6,029 bases of DNA from CAYOKT01 sp964404605 (GTDB taxonomy: Bacteria > Electryoneota > Electryoneia > Electryoneales > Electryoneaceae): assembly GCA_964404605.1 (NCBI GenBank), contig CAYOKT010000131.1, positions 1 through 6,029 on the forward strand, read 5' to 3'. Every line of letters begins with the position of its first letter. Position 1 is the stretch's first letter. This document shows, piece after piece, positions 1-5,990 of this stretch. The translations under genes and the position numbers were made by a program. Below the pieces are notes generated by a model, which made no database searches, was not told the DNA's origin, and saw nothing but the letters and a program-made list of their open reading frames with translations.

Positions 1-27
1 GGACTGAAGTCCCGGGCCACCCTGTCA
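1..27. repeat. Possible dispersed intergenic hairpin element (partial, at window edge)
   Basis: The first 12 bases form a small perfect hairpin, GGAC-TGAA-GTCC, followed by CGGGCCACCCTGTCA. Short hairpins of this general look are common as dispersed intergenic repeats in GC-rich genomes; that comparison is from general knowledge. The core GGGCCACCC (14-22) recurs on the other strand at 4212-4220 and 6005-6013, both intergenic, but also once inside a gene at 175-183, so chance similarity in GC-rich DNA is possible. The element lies just beyond the stop of the minus-strand gene. It could act as its 3' hairpin, although no T-tract follows on that strand. Confidence 0.25.
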
Positions 28-28
28 A

Positions 29-41
29 CTGCCTATGGCAG
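29..41 (-). other. Small hairpin over the stop codon of the phosphatase-superfamily gene
   Basis: CTGCC-TAT-GGCAG is a perfect 5-bp inverted repeat with a 3-nt loop. It contains the TAG stop (minus strand, 35-33). It may form a short structure at the 3' end of the message. There is no T-run downstream on the minus strand, so it is not a recognisable intrinsic terminator. Repeats this short occur often by chance. Confidence 0.25.
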
Positions 42-1493
42 CCCCGGCAGGAGGCCGCCCCGCAGGTCCGCCGGCACCGGCAGTCCCAACAGGTGGAGCA
101 GCGAGGGCGCGATGTCGAGGGCGTCGGCCGTCTCGGGGCCGTCGGCTTGCAATACCCTGTCATCGAAGCTGACAGGGCCACCCTCCGCCTGCCCGTCCGA
201 CCATCCGGCGCCGCCCGCCATCTCCGGCGTCACCAGCAGCCAGGCGCCGTAGGGGCTGTGGTTCGCATCGTCCGGGCCGAGGTCGTTGCCGCGGGGGAAG
301 AGGGACCGGTTCCCCACGGTGCCGAGGCTGCGCCGGCGCAGGTCGTCGAAGTAGAGAATCCCATCCGGGGGCACGCCGTGCACCGCGGCGTAGATCTCCC
401 CGGGCCGGTAGAGGCGGTTGTCCATCTTCGCGCCGTCCGGCCCGCGCAACGCGGCCAGTTTTCCGGCGATCTCCGAGAGCAGCGTTTCCGCCTCTCCCGG
501 CTCGAGCGCCCCCTGCGGCTCGCGCCCGCGGATGTTAAGGAACAGCCGCCCGTAGTAGCCTCCCTCGCCCCAGGCGCGGGTGCGCGGCCAGTCCACCATT
601 TCCGGGGTCAGCGGCGCGGGGGCGGGCGGGTCCCGCTTCAGGACGAGGTACCCCTCCCGCCGCAGCCAGTCGTTGAACGCGAAGCCGCCCTGCATCGCCT
701 GGGCGCCGTGATCGCTGAGGACCAGCAGCGCGGTTTCCGCGGTCATGTGCCGCTCGAGCAGCTCGCCGAGCCGCCGGTCGAGGTGGCGGTAGTGCTCGAG
801 GATGACATCGGCGAAGGGGCCGCCGGGTTCGTGCAGCGGGTGGGCGGGGTCCAGGGTTCGCCAGAAGGTGTGGTGTAGACGGTCGACACTCATCTCGACC
901 AGGAACGCCAGGTCCCAGGGACGGGTTGCCAGCAGGTGGTCCATCACCGCGAAACGGTTGTCGCACAGTTTTCGCAGCCGCCCCGGCAGCTCCGCGCGGT
1001 CGGTGTTGCGGAAGTCTTCGACGTCGAAAAGGACCTCGCCGAGGCGGTCGAGCAGCTCGGCTTTCAATTCCGGCGGCCAGGTGTAGTCGGAGTCCGGCGA
1101 GGGGGTCATGAAGCAGGAGACCCGTGCACCGCGCAGCGGGAGCGGGGGGTATCCGGGGGGCACCCCGACCACGATACTCGGCCGCCCCGCCCCGCCCAGC
1201 CGGTCCCAGACCGCGGGCAGGCGGATGTCGCGCGAGGAGGCGAAGGCGAGGGCGTCATAGCCCCGCCCGGTGCGGTTGCGGAAGCCGTAGAGGCCGAGTT
1301 CGCCGGGGTCATGGCCGGTCGCCATTACCATCCAGGCGGGCACGGTGATCGCCGGTACGGGGCTGCGCAGCCGCCCCCAGCGGCCCATGCCGCGCAGGCG
1401 GTCGAAGGTGGGCAGCCGCCCCGCGAAGCGCTCGAACACCAGGCCCGGCTCGAGGCAGTCGAGACCGATGACCAGCACGCGCTTGATCCCCAT
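33..1493 (-). CDS. Alkaline phosphatase superfamily hydrolase (predicted phosphohydrolase/phosphomutase)
   Basis: Predicted soluble metal-dependent hydrolase of 486 residues, related to nucleotide pyrophosphatases/phosphodiesterases and phosphoglycerate mutase-like enzymes; the substrate is not known. Seven expected metal or nucleophile positions appear in family order: Asp12 (VIGLDCLEP), Thr50 (PAITVPAW, likely nucleophile), Asp204 and His208 (MSVDRLHHTFW), Asp261-His262 (LSDHG) and His412 (NHSPYG). The HDPGELGLYGFRNR stretch (61-74) is also typical of this group. No signal peptide or membrane segment is visible, so a cytoplasmic location is inferred. I chose the ATG at 1493 because it places KRVLVIGLD at the very N-terminus, as in relatives, and because AAAGGGG lies 5 nt upstream. 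An in-frame ATG at 1589 would add 32 residues, rich in Pro and Gly, that have no family counterpart. The gene is divergent from the malic enzyme gene, and no operon partner is visible. The family assignment is firm; the biochemical role is not. Confidence 0.9.
   Translation of the reverse strand: MGIKRVLVIGLDCLEPGLVFERFAGRLPTFDRLRGMGRWGRLRSPVPAITVPAWMVMATGHDPGELGLYGFRNRTGRGYDALAFASSRDIRLPAVWDRLGGAGRPSIVVGVPPGYPPLPLRGARVSCFMTPSPDSDYTWPPELKAELLDRLGEVLFDVEDFRNTDRAELPGRLRKLCDNRFAVMDHLLATRPWDLAFLVEMSVDRLHHTFWRTLDPAHPLHEPGGPFADVILEHYRHLDRRLGELLERHMTAETALLVLSDHGAQAMQGGFAFNDWLRREGYLVLKRDPPAPAPLTPEMVDWPRTRAWGEGGYYGRLFLNIRGREPQGALEPGEAETLLSEIAGKLAALRGPDGAKMDNRLYRPGEIYAAVHGVPPDGILYFDDLRRRSLGTVGNRSLFPRGNDLGPDDANHSPYGAWLLVTPEMAGGAGWSDGQAEGGPVSFDDRVLQADGPETADALDIAPSLLHLLGLPVPADLRGGLLPGLP
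155..177. repeat. Inverted repeat CCCTGTCA-N7-TGACAGGG inside a coding region
   Basis: A perfect 8-bp inverted repeat with a 7-nt spacer (TCGAAGC) lies in the last part of the phosphatase-superfamily gene. It encodes part of PVSFDDRV (residues 440-447). The same 8-7-8 layout recurs with one changed base at 4218-4240. It could form an RNA hairpin or serve as a protein-binding dyad. Its position within a gene argues against a simple operator, and chance is possible. Confidence 0.4.
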
Positions 1494-1498
1494 GGCAA

Positions 1499-1505
1499 CC
1501 CCTTT
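1499..1505 (-). promoter_or_regulatory. Ribosome binding site of the phosphatase-superfamily gene
   Basis: Read on the minus strand this is AAAGGGG, followed by 5 nt (TTGCC) and the ATG at 1493. It decides the start in favour of 1493 over the upstream in-frame ATG at 1589. Confidence 0.7.
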
Positions 1506-1611
1506 CGGTCGTCTCCCGGGAAGGTGTGGACCGGGGCAGGGCGCATTCGGCTCCTGCTCCCCGGCGGCGGAAGCTACCATGGTTCCCACGGCCGGGACAA
1601 CGGCGCCCGCG

Positions 1612-1687
1612 GACCTCGGAGATCTGCTTGCGCTTTCCGTGCCATGTGCCTACCTTCGCACAGTTCGAAAGTCGAAGGTCCGAGGTC
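1612..1687. repeat. Long-range inverted repeat with nested arms
   Basis: GACCTCGGA (1612-1620) is the exact reverse complement of TCCGAGGTC (1679-1687), with 58 nt between. Inside, CCTTCG (1653-1658) pairs with CGAAGG (1673-1678), directly abutting the outer right arm. TTCGA-AAG-TCGAA (1664-1676) is an alternative inner pairing. The set could fold as a branched leader RNA in the minus-strand transcript of the phosphatase-superfamily gene, or be a chance result of GC-rich sequence. It matches no RNA family I know. Confidence 0.3.
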
Positions 1688-1863
1688 GACACTCCCCCGG
1701 GAGCTGTTGCCCGGGGTTATCGGGCGGTGTTCGTCCGGAGGTGCGCCGACTCCGGCATGGAGAGAATTATGGCGTGCGCCGGCGCGGTTGCGGCGGGAAA
1801 CGAAGAGAGTTAATCTGAGGCGTGGTCGTGTGGCGGCCGCGCTTTTCACACATACGGGAAACG

Positions 1864-1875
1864 CCTCCCGGGAGG
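1864..1875. repeat. 12-bp perfect palindrome CCTCCCGGGAGG upstream of maeB
   Basis: This perfect palindrome lies 25 bases before the chosen maeB start. Its right half supplies the GGAGG that could serve the alternative upstream ATG at 1886. It may be an operator or may fold in the leader to mask that GGAGG. Related but imperfect copies (CTCCC and GGGA(G) with 0-2 central bases) occur at 1513-1521 and 1692-1703. Confidence 0.4.
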
Positions 1876-1890
1876 GGGCATACGGATGGC

Positions 1891-1896
1891 GAGGAG
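1891..1896 (+). promoter_or_regulatory. Ribosome binding site of maeB (start choice)
   Basis: GAGGAG ends 4 nt before the ATG at 1901. If the upstream ATG at 1886 were used, with GGAGGGGG at 1871-1878 and a 7-nt gap, this purine run would be translated as AGG AGA (Arg-Arg). That would add five residues (MARRA). The family N-terminus fits either start, so the choice of 1901 is modestly favoured rather than proven. Confidence 0.5.
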
Positions 1897-1900
1897 AGCC

Positions 1901-4177
1901 ATGTCATACGAGAAAGAGGCACTGAAGTACCATTCCGAACCGACACCGGGGAAGATTGCCATACGGGCGACCAAGCCCTGCATCACACAGCGCGACCTGT
2001 CGCTGGCGTACACCCCCGGGGTCGCGGTTCCCTGCCTCGAGATCGAGAAGAACCCGGATGATGTCTACCGGTACACGAACAAGGGCAACCTGGTCGCGGT
2101 GGTCTCCAATGGTACCGCGGTCCTCGGGCTGGGCAACATCGGCCCGATGGCGGGCAAGCCGGTGATGGAGGGCAAGGGGGTTCTCTTCAAGCGGTTCGCC
2201 GAGGTGGATGTGTTCGACATCGAGCTGAACACCCTGGACCCGGACGAGATCATCCGCACCTGCGAGCTGCTCGCGCCCACCTTCGGGGGGATCAACCTCG
2301 AGGACATCAAGGCGCCGGAGTGCTTCTACATCGAGCAGGAGCTGAAGAAGCGCCTCGACATCCCGGTTTTCCACGATGACCAGCATGGGACCGCGATCAT
2401 CTCGGGCGCGGCGCTGCTGAACGCCCTCGAGGTGATCGGCAAGAAGATCGACGAGGTGCGGGTGGTCTTCAGCGGGGCGGGTGCCGCGGGAATCGCCTGC
2501 GCGAAGTTCTACATCGAACTCGGGGTGAAGCCCGAAAACGTGATGATGGTCGACAGCAAGGGCGTGATCTATGAGGGGCGCGAGGACCTTGACCCCGAGC
2601 ATCCGCGCTACAACCCCTACAAGGCGGAGATGGCGGTCCGGACCGATGCCCGCACCCTGGAGGATGCGATCAGCGGGGCGCATGTCTTCGCCGGGGTGAG
2701 TACCAAGGACCTGCTCAGCAGGGAGATGGTCCGCTCGATGGCGGACAACCCGATCATCTTCGCCATGGCGAACCCGGACCCCGAGATCACCTACGAGGAG
2801 GCGAAGGCCGCGCGCGAGGATGTCATCATCGCCACCGGCCGCAGCGACTACCCCAACCAGGTGAACAATGTTCTCGGCTTCCCCTTCATCTTCCGCGGCG
2901 CGTTGGATGTGCGTGCGAAGGCGATCAACGAGGAGATGAAGGTCGCCGCCGCGAAGGCGCTGGCGAGCCTGGCGAAGGAGGATGTCCCGGATGTCGTCCT
3001 TCGCGCCTACAACGTCGACACGCTCCAGTTCGGCCCGGAATACCTGATTCCCAAGCCCTTCGATCCGCGTGTGCTCACCTGGGAGGCGCTGGCGGTGGCG
3101 AAGGCGGCGGTCGAGAGCGGCGTCGCGCGGCACGAGATCGTGGATTGGGAAGCCTACCGCGATCACCTCGAGCGGCTGCTCGGCGCCGAACGCGAGACCA
3201 TCCGCCGCCTGATCCACCAGGCGCAGCATGTCCCCACGCGGATCGTGTTCGCGGACGGCTGCGATGACAAGGTGCTGCGCGCGAGCCAGATCATCCTCGA
3301 TGAGAAGATCGGCACCCCGATCCTCCTCGCCGACCCGAAGGCGTTCGAGGAGAGGAAAGCACGGCTGGGGCTTCCCCTGAACGGGGTCGAGGTGATCAAG
3401 CCCGCCAACGCCCCCCGGTTCGAGGAGTACGTGGATCTCTTCTTCCACCTGCGGAACCGGAAGGGGGTCAACCGTGACGAGGCGCGCATCGCGATGCGCG
3501 CCGGCGAGTTCTTCGGCCCGATGATGGTCCGCGAGGGGGCGGCGGATGTCTACATCTCCGGCCGCACGCGGTACTACCCGCAGATGATCCGGCCGATGCT
3601 GCAAGTGATGTCCGACCGTCTCGCCGGGCGGACCCTCTGCGCCTCCTACCTCGCCATCCTCGACCACAAGCAGTACCTGCTCGCCGATGCCGCGGTGAAT
3701 GTCGATCCGACCAGTGAGCAGATCGTCGAGATCACCGAGGCGGTCTACGAACTCGCGGTCAGCATCGCCATCGAACCGCGCTTCGCGCTGCTCTCCTTCA
3801 GCAACTTCGGCAGCGTCCGCCACCCGAGGAGCGAGAAGATGCGCCGGGCCGTGGAGATGCTCTGGGAGAAGCACCCGGACTGGGCGGTGGACGGCGAGGT
3901 GCAGGCCGACATCGCCGTGTCGGGGAAGATGCTCGCCGATGAGTACCCCTTCGCGAAGATCCAGGGCGGGGCCAACGTGCTCATCTTCCCGAACCTGGAT
4001 GCGGCGAACATCACCTTCCGCCTGCTGGAGGAGCTGGGCGGGGCGACGCTGGTCGGCCCCATTCTCACCGGCCTCGACCTCCCGATGCACATCCTCCAGC
4101 GCGGCTCCAACACCGAGGACATCGTCAACATCGCCGCCATCGGCGCGGTGCAGGCGCAGACGCTGGCGAAACGGTAG
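1901..4177 (+). CDS. maeB: MaeB-type malic enzyme with C-terminal phosphotransacetylase-like domain
   Basis: Oxidative decarboxylation of malate to pyruvate and CO2 with NAD(P)+ in the cytoplasm, linking the TCA cycle to pyruvate and reducing power. At 758 residues it matches the long MaeB class. The malic enzyme domain covers about 1-425: LAYTPGV (Tyr37, likely catalytic), VMEGKGVLF (Lys92, likely catalytic), INLEDIKAP (Glu134, Asp135) and FHDDQHGT (Asp160) for the metal, SGAGAAGIA (191-199) for the dinucleotide, and GRSDYPNQVNN (313-323). The phosphotransacetylase-like domain covers about 435-755, with LLSFSNFGS (630-638), GPILTGLDLP (719-728) and RGSNTEDIVN (734-743). In E. coli MaeB this domain is reported as regulatory, sensing acetyl-CoA, rather than enzymatic; a similar role is inferred here. 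Cofactor preference cannot be read safely. An in-frame ATG at 1886 is an alternative start. The gene appears monocistronic, with a terminator 114 nt past its stop. Confidence 0.95.
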   Translation: MSYEKEALKYHSEPTPGKIAIRATKPCITQRDLSLAYTPGVAVPCLEIEKNPDDVYRYTNKGNLVAVVSNGTAVLGLGNIGPMAGKPVMEGKGVLFKRFAEVDVFDIELNTLDPDEIIRTCELLAPTFGGINLEDIKAPECFYIEQELKKRLDIPVFHDDQHGTAIISGAALLNALEVIGKKIDEVRVVFSGAGAAGIACAKFYIELGVKPENVMMVDSKGVIYEGREDLDPEHPRYNPYKAEMAVRTDARTLEDAISGAHVFAGVSTKDLLSREMVRSMADNPIIFAMANPDPEITYEEAKAAREDVIIATGRSDYPNQVNNVLGFPFIFRGALDVRAKAINEEMKVAAAKALASLAKEDVPDVVLRAYNVDTLQFGPEYLIPKPFDPRVLTWEALAVAKAAVESGVARHEIVDWEAYRDHLERLLGAERETIRRLIHQAQHVPTRIVFADGCDDKVLRASQIILDEKIGTPILLADPKAFEERKARLGLPLNGVEVIKPANAPRFEEYVDLFFHLRNRKGVNRDEARIAMRAGEFFGPMMVREGAADVYISGRTRYYPQMIRPMLQVMSDRLAGRTLCASYLAILDHKQYLLADAAVNVDPTSEQIVEITEAVYELAVSIAIEPRFALLSFSNFGSVRHPRSEKMRRAVEMLWEKHPDWAVDGEVQADIAVSGKMLADEYPFAKIQGGANVLIFPNLDAANITFRLLEELGGATLVGPILTGLDLPMHILQRGSNTEDIVNIAAIGAVQAQTLAKR

Positions 4178-4217
4178 GGGAGCCCTCCCCGCCGTGCATC
4201 CTGTCCCGGCCGGGTGG

Positions 4218-4240
4218 CCCTGTCAGCTCCGGTGACGGGG
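4218..4240 (+). repeat. Second copy of the 8-7-8 dyad, in the maeB 3' untranslated region
   Basis: CCCTGTCA-GCTCCGG-TGACGGGG lies 41 nt after the maeB stop. Relative to the copy at 155-177 the right arm has one A-to-G change, which on the plus-strand RNA turns a U-A pair into a U-G wobble. An 8-bp RNA stem is therefore still possible. It precedes the terminator and might form part of the 3' end structure or bind a protein. The adjoining CCCGGCCGGG (4205-4214) is a further palindrome. Confidence 0.4.
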
Positions 4241-4290
4241 TCTGATAGGTTTCTATTGATAAGGCATGAAAGCGCAGGCACGCTTCGAGC

Positions 4291-4324
4291 AGCGCCCCGG
4301 CCGGCACAGGCCGGGGCGCTTTTT
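4291..4324 (+). terminator. Rho-independent terminator downstream of maeB
   Basis: AGCGCCCCGGCC (4291-4302) pairs perfectly with GGCCGGGGCGCT (4309-4320) around the 6-nt loop GGCACA, followed by a run of five T (4320-4324). It is oriented for plus-strand transcripts only, since no T-run lies on the other side. A smaller hairpin, AAGCG-N6-CGCTT (4270-4285), sits just before it. It ends the maeB transcript and insulates the next gene. Confidence 0.9.
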
Positions 4325-4392
4325 CGCATGCCCGGCGGTTACCCCACCGGCAAGGGCAACCTTCCCACGGCAGACCCGCGGAAAGTTCCCGG

Positions 4393-4436
4393 TTTTGATT
4401 TGAGTCAAAAATTACCCCCTCCAAACTTTTTATTCT
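4393..4436 (+). promoter_or_regulatory. AT-rich putative promoter/operator of the propeller gene
   Basis: This AT-rich island stands out in GC-rich surroundings. It holds two nested inverted repeats: TTTTGA-N6-TCAAAA (4393-4410) and TTTGA-G-TCAAA (4399-4409). Downstream is TATTCT (4431-4436), 4 of 6 to a -10 box. No -35 sits at the right distance: TTGAGT (4400-4405) is 25 nt away. It lies after the maeB terminator and 41-84 bases before the next start codon, so a promoter is expected here, but the exact boxes are uncertain. Confidence 0.4.
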
Positions 4437-4463
4437 GCGACATGAAGTATTCCGTTTTCGCTG

Positions 4464-4470
4464 AAAGGAG
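4464..4470 (+). promoter_or_regulatory. Strong ribosome binding site of the propeller gene
   Basis: AAAGGAG is followed by the 6-nt A-rich spacer AAGAAA and the ATG at 4477. This is a near-ideal site and fixes the start, which also places the signal peptide at the N-terminus. Confidence 0.85.
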
Positions 4471-4476
4471 AAGAAA

Positions 4477-5949
4477 ATGAGACGGTGTACCATATGCCTG
4501 TTTGCAATGCTACTCGTACTTCTATGCGTAGTCCCTCTCTTCGCGCAGCCCGGTGTCGCCTGGAACACCACCTTCGGCGGGCCGGACGGGGACTGGTGCT
4601 GGGGCATCGGCAGCCGGCAGACGGTCGACGGCGGGTTCATCATGATCGGTTCCACGGAATCGGAGGGCGCGGGCGAGCCGACCGACATCCTGCTCGTTCG
4701 CGCGGATGAAGACGGCACCGAACTCTGGTCCGCCACCTTCGGGCGGCCCGGCCAGTGGGAGGAAGGGGTCAGCGTGCTGCCGGACGGTGACGGCGGATAC
4801 ACGGTGTGCGGCTTCATCGACATGGAAGATCCCGTTTCCGATTCCCTGGTGTTCATCCGGACGGATTCGAACGGCGTGGAGCTGAGCCGCGTGACCCACA
4901 GCGCCGTCGGCGGCTACAACGAGTTCAACGGGGCGAAGAGAACCTCCGACGGCGGCATCATCGCCGTCGGGGAACTCGATGACTATTTCTTCCTGCTCCG
5001 CCTGGATGCGGACCTCGAGATCCTCTGGTGGGAGACCTTCGGCGGCGACGGGATCGACGATGACGGTTTCGATGTGATCGAACTCTCCTCCGGCGGCTTC
5101 GCGGGGGTCGGCTACAACCGCAGCAGCAGCGCCAACGAGGACCAGGATTTCTGGCTCATCGTCGTGGATGAGGACGGCGCCCTGCAGTGGGATGCCACCT
5201 ATGGCGACGGGAATGAGCAGGAGGCGAGCGTGGTGCTCGAAACCGCTGACGGCGGTTTCCTCATCGGCGGCGACGCCGCAGACGCGGAGGGGAACGCCTA
5301 TGCCTGGCTCGTCCGCACCGAAAGCGAGGGGACTGTAATCTGGGACCACACGTTCCCCGGGGGCGGCGCCGGTATCTGGGACATCTTCAGCCTCTACGAG
5401 GATGACGAAGGCTCTCTCTACATCGGTATCGTCGCTGTGCCCGAAGACCCGGAGCAGGCGGACGAACTCCTCTACAAGCTCGATTCCGGGGGCAACGAGG
5501 TCTGGTCCACCACGTACGGCGGTGACAGGACCGATCTCGGCGCGTTCGTTCCCACCGGCGACGGGGGGTTCGCCCTGATGGGCTCCACCAACTCCTGGGG
5601 CTTAGGCGACCTGGACTTCTGGCTGCTGAAGACGGAACCGCTAACCTCCGTGGGAGAGGGCGGCCTGACGGATGCCCTGCCCGCCGGGTTCAGCGTCATC
5701 GACGCCTACCCGAACCCCTTCAACAGCACGGTGCGTCTCCCCTTCTCCCTCAACCGTGCGGGCGGGGTGGAGGTGACGGTGTATGACATCCTGGGGCGGC
5801 GGGTCGCGACCCTCCTCCGGGGAGCCCTGGCCGCGGGCCGGCACGAGGCGGTGTGGTCGGCGGACGGCCTCGCCGCGGGAACCTACTTTGTGCGCCTGTC
5901 GTTGGACGGTAAAACCGTGGCCTCGCGGCGGGTGAGTTACGTGAAGTAG
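4477..5949 (+). CDS. Secreted seven-repeat beta-propeller-like protein with type IX sorting domain
   Basis: Exported protein of 490 residues; specific function unknown. Residues 1-23 form a signal peptide: Arg2-Arg3, a hydrophobic core to about 19, and likely cleavage after LFA. No lipobox is seen. Residues 29-388 hold seven tandem repeats starting near Trp29, Trp84, 138, Trp185, Trp238, Trp289 and Trp343. Most follow the pattern W-x-x-T-[FY]-G, then D-G-G-[FY] and a strand-like segment, ending in an Asp/Gly turn such as RADEDGTELW or VVDEDGALQW. Seven repeats of about 46-55 residues fit a seven-bladed propeller. Residues 409-490 match the C-terminal sorting domain of type IX cargo: YPNPFN (411-416), VYDILGRRVATL (435-446), GRHEAVW (454-460) and AGTYFVRL (467-474). 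Surface display or release is inferred. Repeat 3 lacks the leading Trp and repeat 6 is the most divergent. The repeats are strongly acidic, so calcium binding is possible. No catalytic motif was seen. Confidence 0.85.
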   Translation: MRRCTICLFAMLLVLLCVVPLFAQPGVAWNTTFGGPDGDWCWGIGSRQTVDGGFIMIGSTESEGAGEPTDILLVRADEDGTELWSATFGRPGQWEEGVSVLPDGDGGYTVCGFIDMEDPVSDSLVFIRTDSNGVELSRVTHSAVGGYNEFNGAKRTSDGGIIAVGELDDYFFLLRLDADLEILWWETFGGDGIDDDGFDVIELSSGGFAGVGYNRSSSANEDQDFWLIVVDEDGALQWDATYGDGNEQEASVVLETADGGFLIGGDAADAEGNAYAWLVRTESEGTVIWDHTFPGGGAGIWDIFSLYEDDEGSLYIGIVAVPEDPEQADELLYKLDSGGNEVWSTTYGGDRTDLGAFVPTGDGGFALMGSTNSWGLGDLDFWLLKTEPLTSVGEGGLTDALPAGFSVIDAYPNPFNSTVRLPFSLNRAGGVEVTVYDILGRRVATLLRGALAAGRHEAVWSADGLAAGTYFVRLSLDGKTVASRRVSYVK

Positions 5950-5951
5950 GA

Positions 5952-5986
5952 CTGCCGGGTGACCTGGGGCTTGCCCGCTGCGGCAG
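5952..5986 (+). other. Hairpin potential just after the propeller gene
   Basis: CTGCCG (5952-5957) pairs with CGGCAG (5981-5986), and within the loop GGG-CTTG-CCC (5967-5976) can pair again. It starts 3 bases after the stop. There is no T-run, so it is not a clear intrinsic terminator. It may protect or shape the 3' end of the message. Confidence 0.3.
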
Positions 5987-5990
5987 GGTA

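Larger units (their letters stand above)
1494..1900. other. Intergenic region between divergent genes
   Basis: These about 400 bases separate the starts of the phosphatase-superfamily gene (minus) and maeB (plus), so both 5' regions should lie here. No promoter is convincing. The best plus-strand guess is TTGCGG (1788-1793), 17 nt, TAATCT (1811-1816), each half only 3 of 6 to consensus. A minus-strand CATAAT (1771-1766) matches the -10 box at 5 of 6 but lacks a -35. Structure seen: CTCCC/GGGAG-type palindromes at 1513-1521, 1692-1703 and 1864-1875; an inverted repeat CCCCGGG-N8-CCCGGGG (1695-1716); GCGCCGGCGC (1776-1785); a long-range inverted repeat (1612-1687); and a direct repeat CGGGAAACG (1794-1802, 1855-1863). 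Open frames crossing the region have no recognisable protein features and no good ribosome sites, so I call no gene. No known riboswitch was recognised. Confidence 0.6.

Noticed and set aside
1494..1589. N-terminal extension of the phosphatase-superfamily protein to an ATG at 1589
   Set aside because: The extra 32 residues are Pro/Gly-rich with no family match, and the ATG at 1493 has AAAGGGG at good spacing and gives the expected KRVLVIGLD N-terminus.
1695..1716. CCCCGGG-N8-CCCGGGG as a possible terminator
   Set aside because: The stem is only 7 bp and is followed by TTAT rather than a T-run; it also lies upstream of maeB where no plus-strand gene ends.
1574..1849. Small minus-strand open frame of 91 codons in the divergent gap
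   Set aside because: No strong ribosome site, no recognisable features and an Arg/Pro-rich composition typical of non-coding GC-rich DNA.
1886..1900. maeB start at the upstream ATG (1886)
   Set aside because: It is usable, with GGAGGGGG 7 nt upstream, but the five added codons include a GAGGAG run that reads as the ribosome site of the next ATG. Kept as an alternative only.
936..1925. Open frame of 329 codons on the plus strand opposite the phosphatase-superfamily gene
   Set aside because: It runs antisense to a gene with clear family motifs, has a shadow-like Arg/Gly/Pro-rich composition and no recognisable domain.
1904..4090. Open frame of 728 codons antisense to maeB
   Set aside because: This is a mirror frame of a GC-rich gene. 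The protein is low-complexity His/Arg/Asp/Leu-rich and the sense strand is an unmistakable malic enzyme.
4214..4480. Open frame of 88 codons, and a shorter frame from the ATG at 4266, after maeB
   Set aside because: Both run straight through the strong terminator hairpin, lack a good ribosome site and resemble no protein family.
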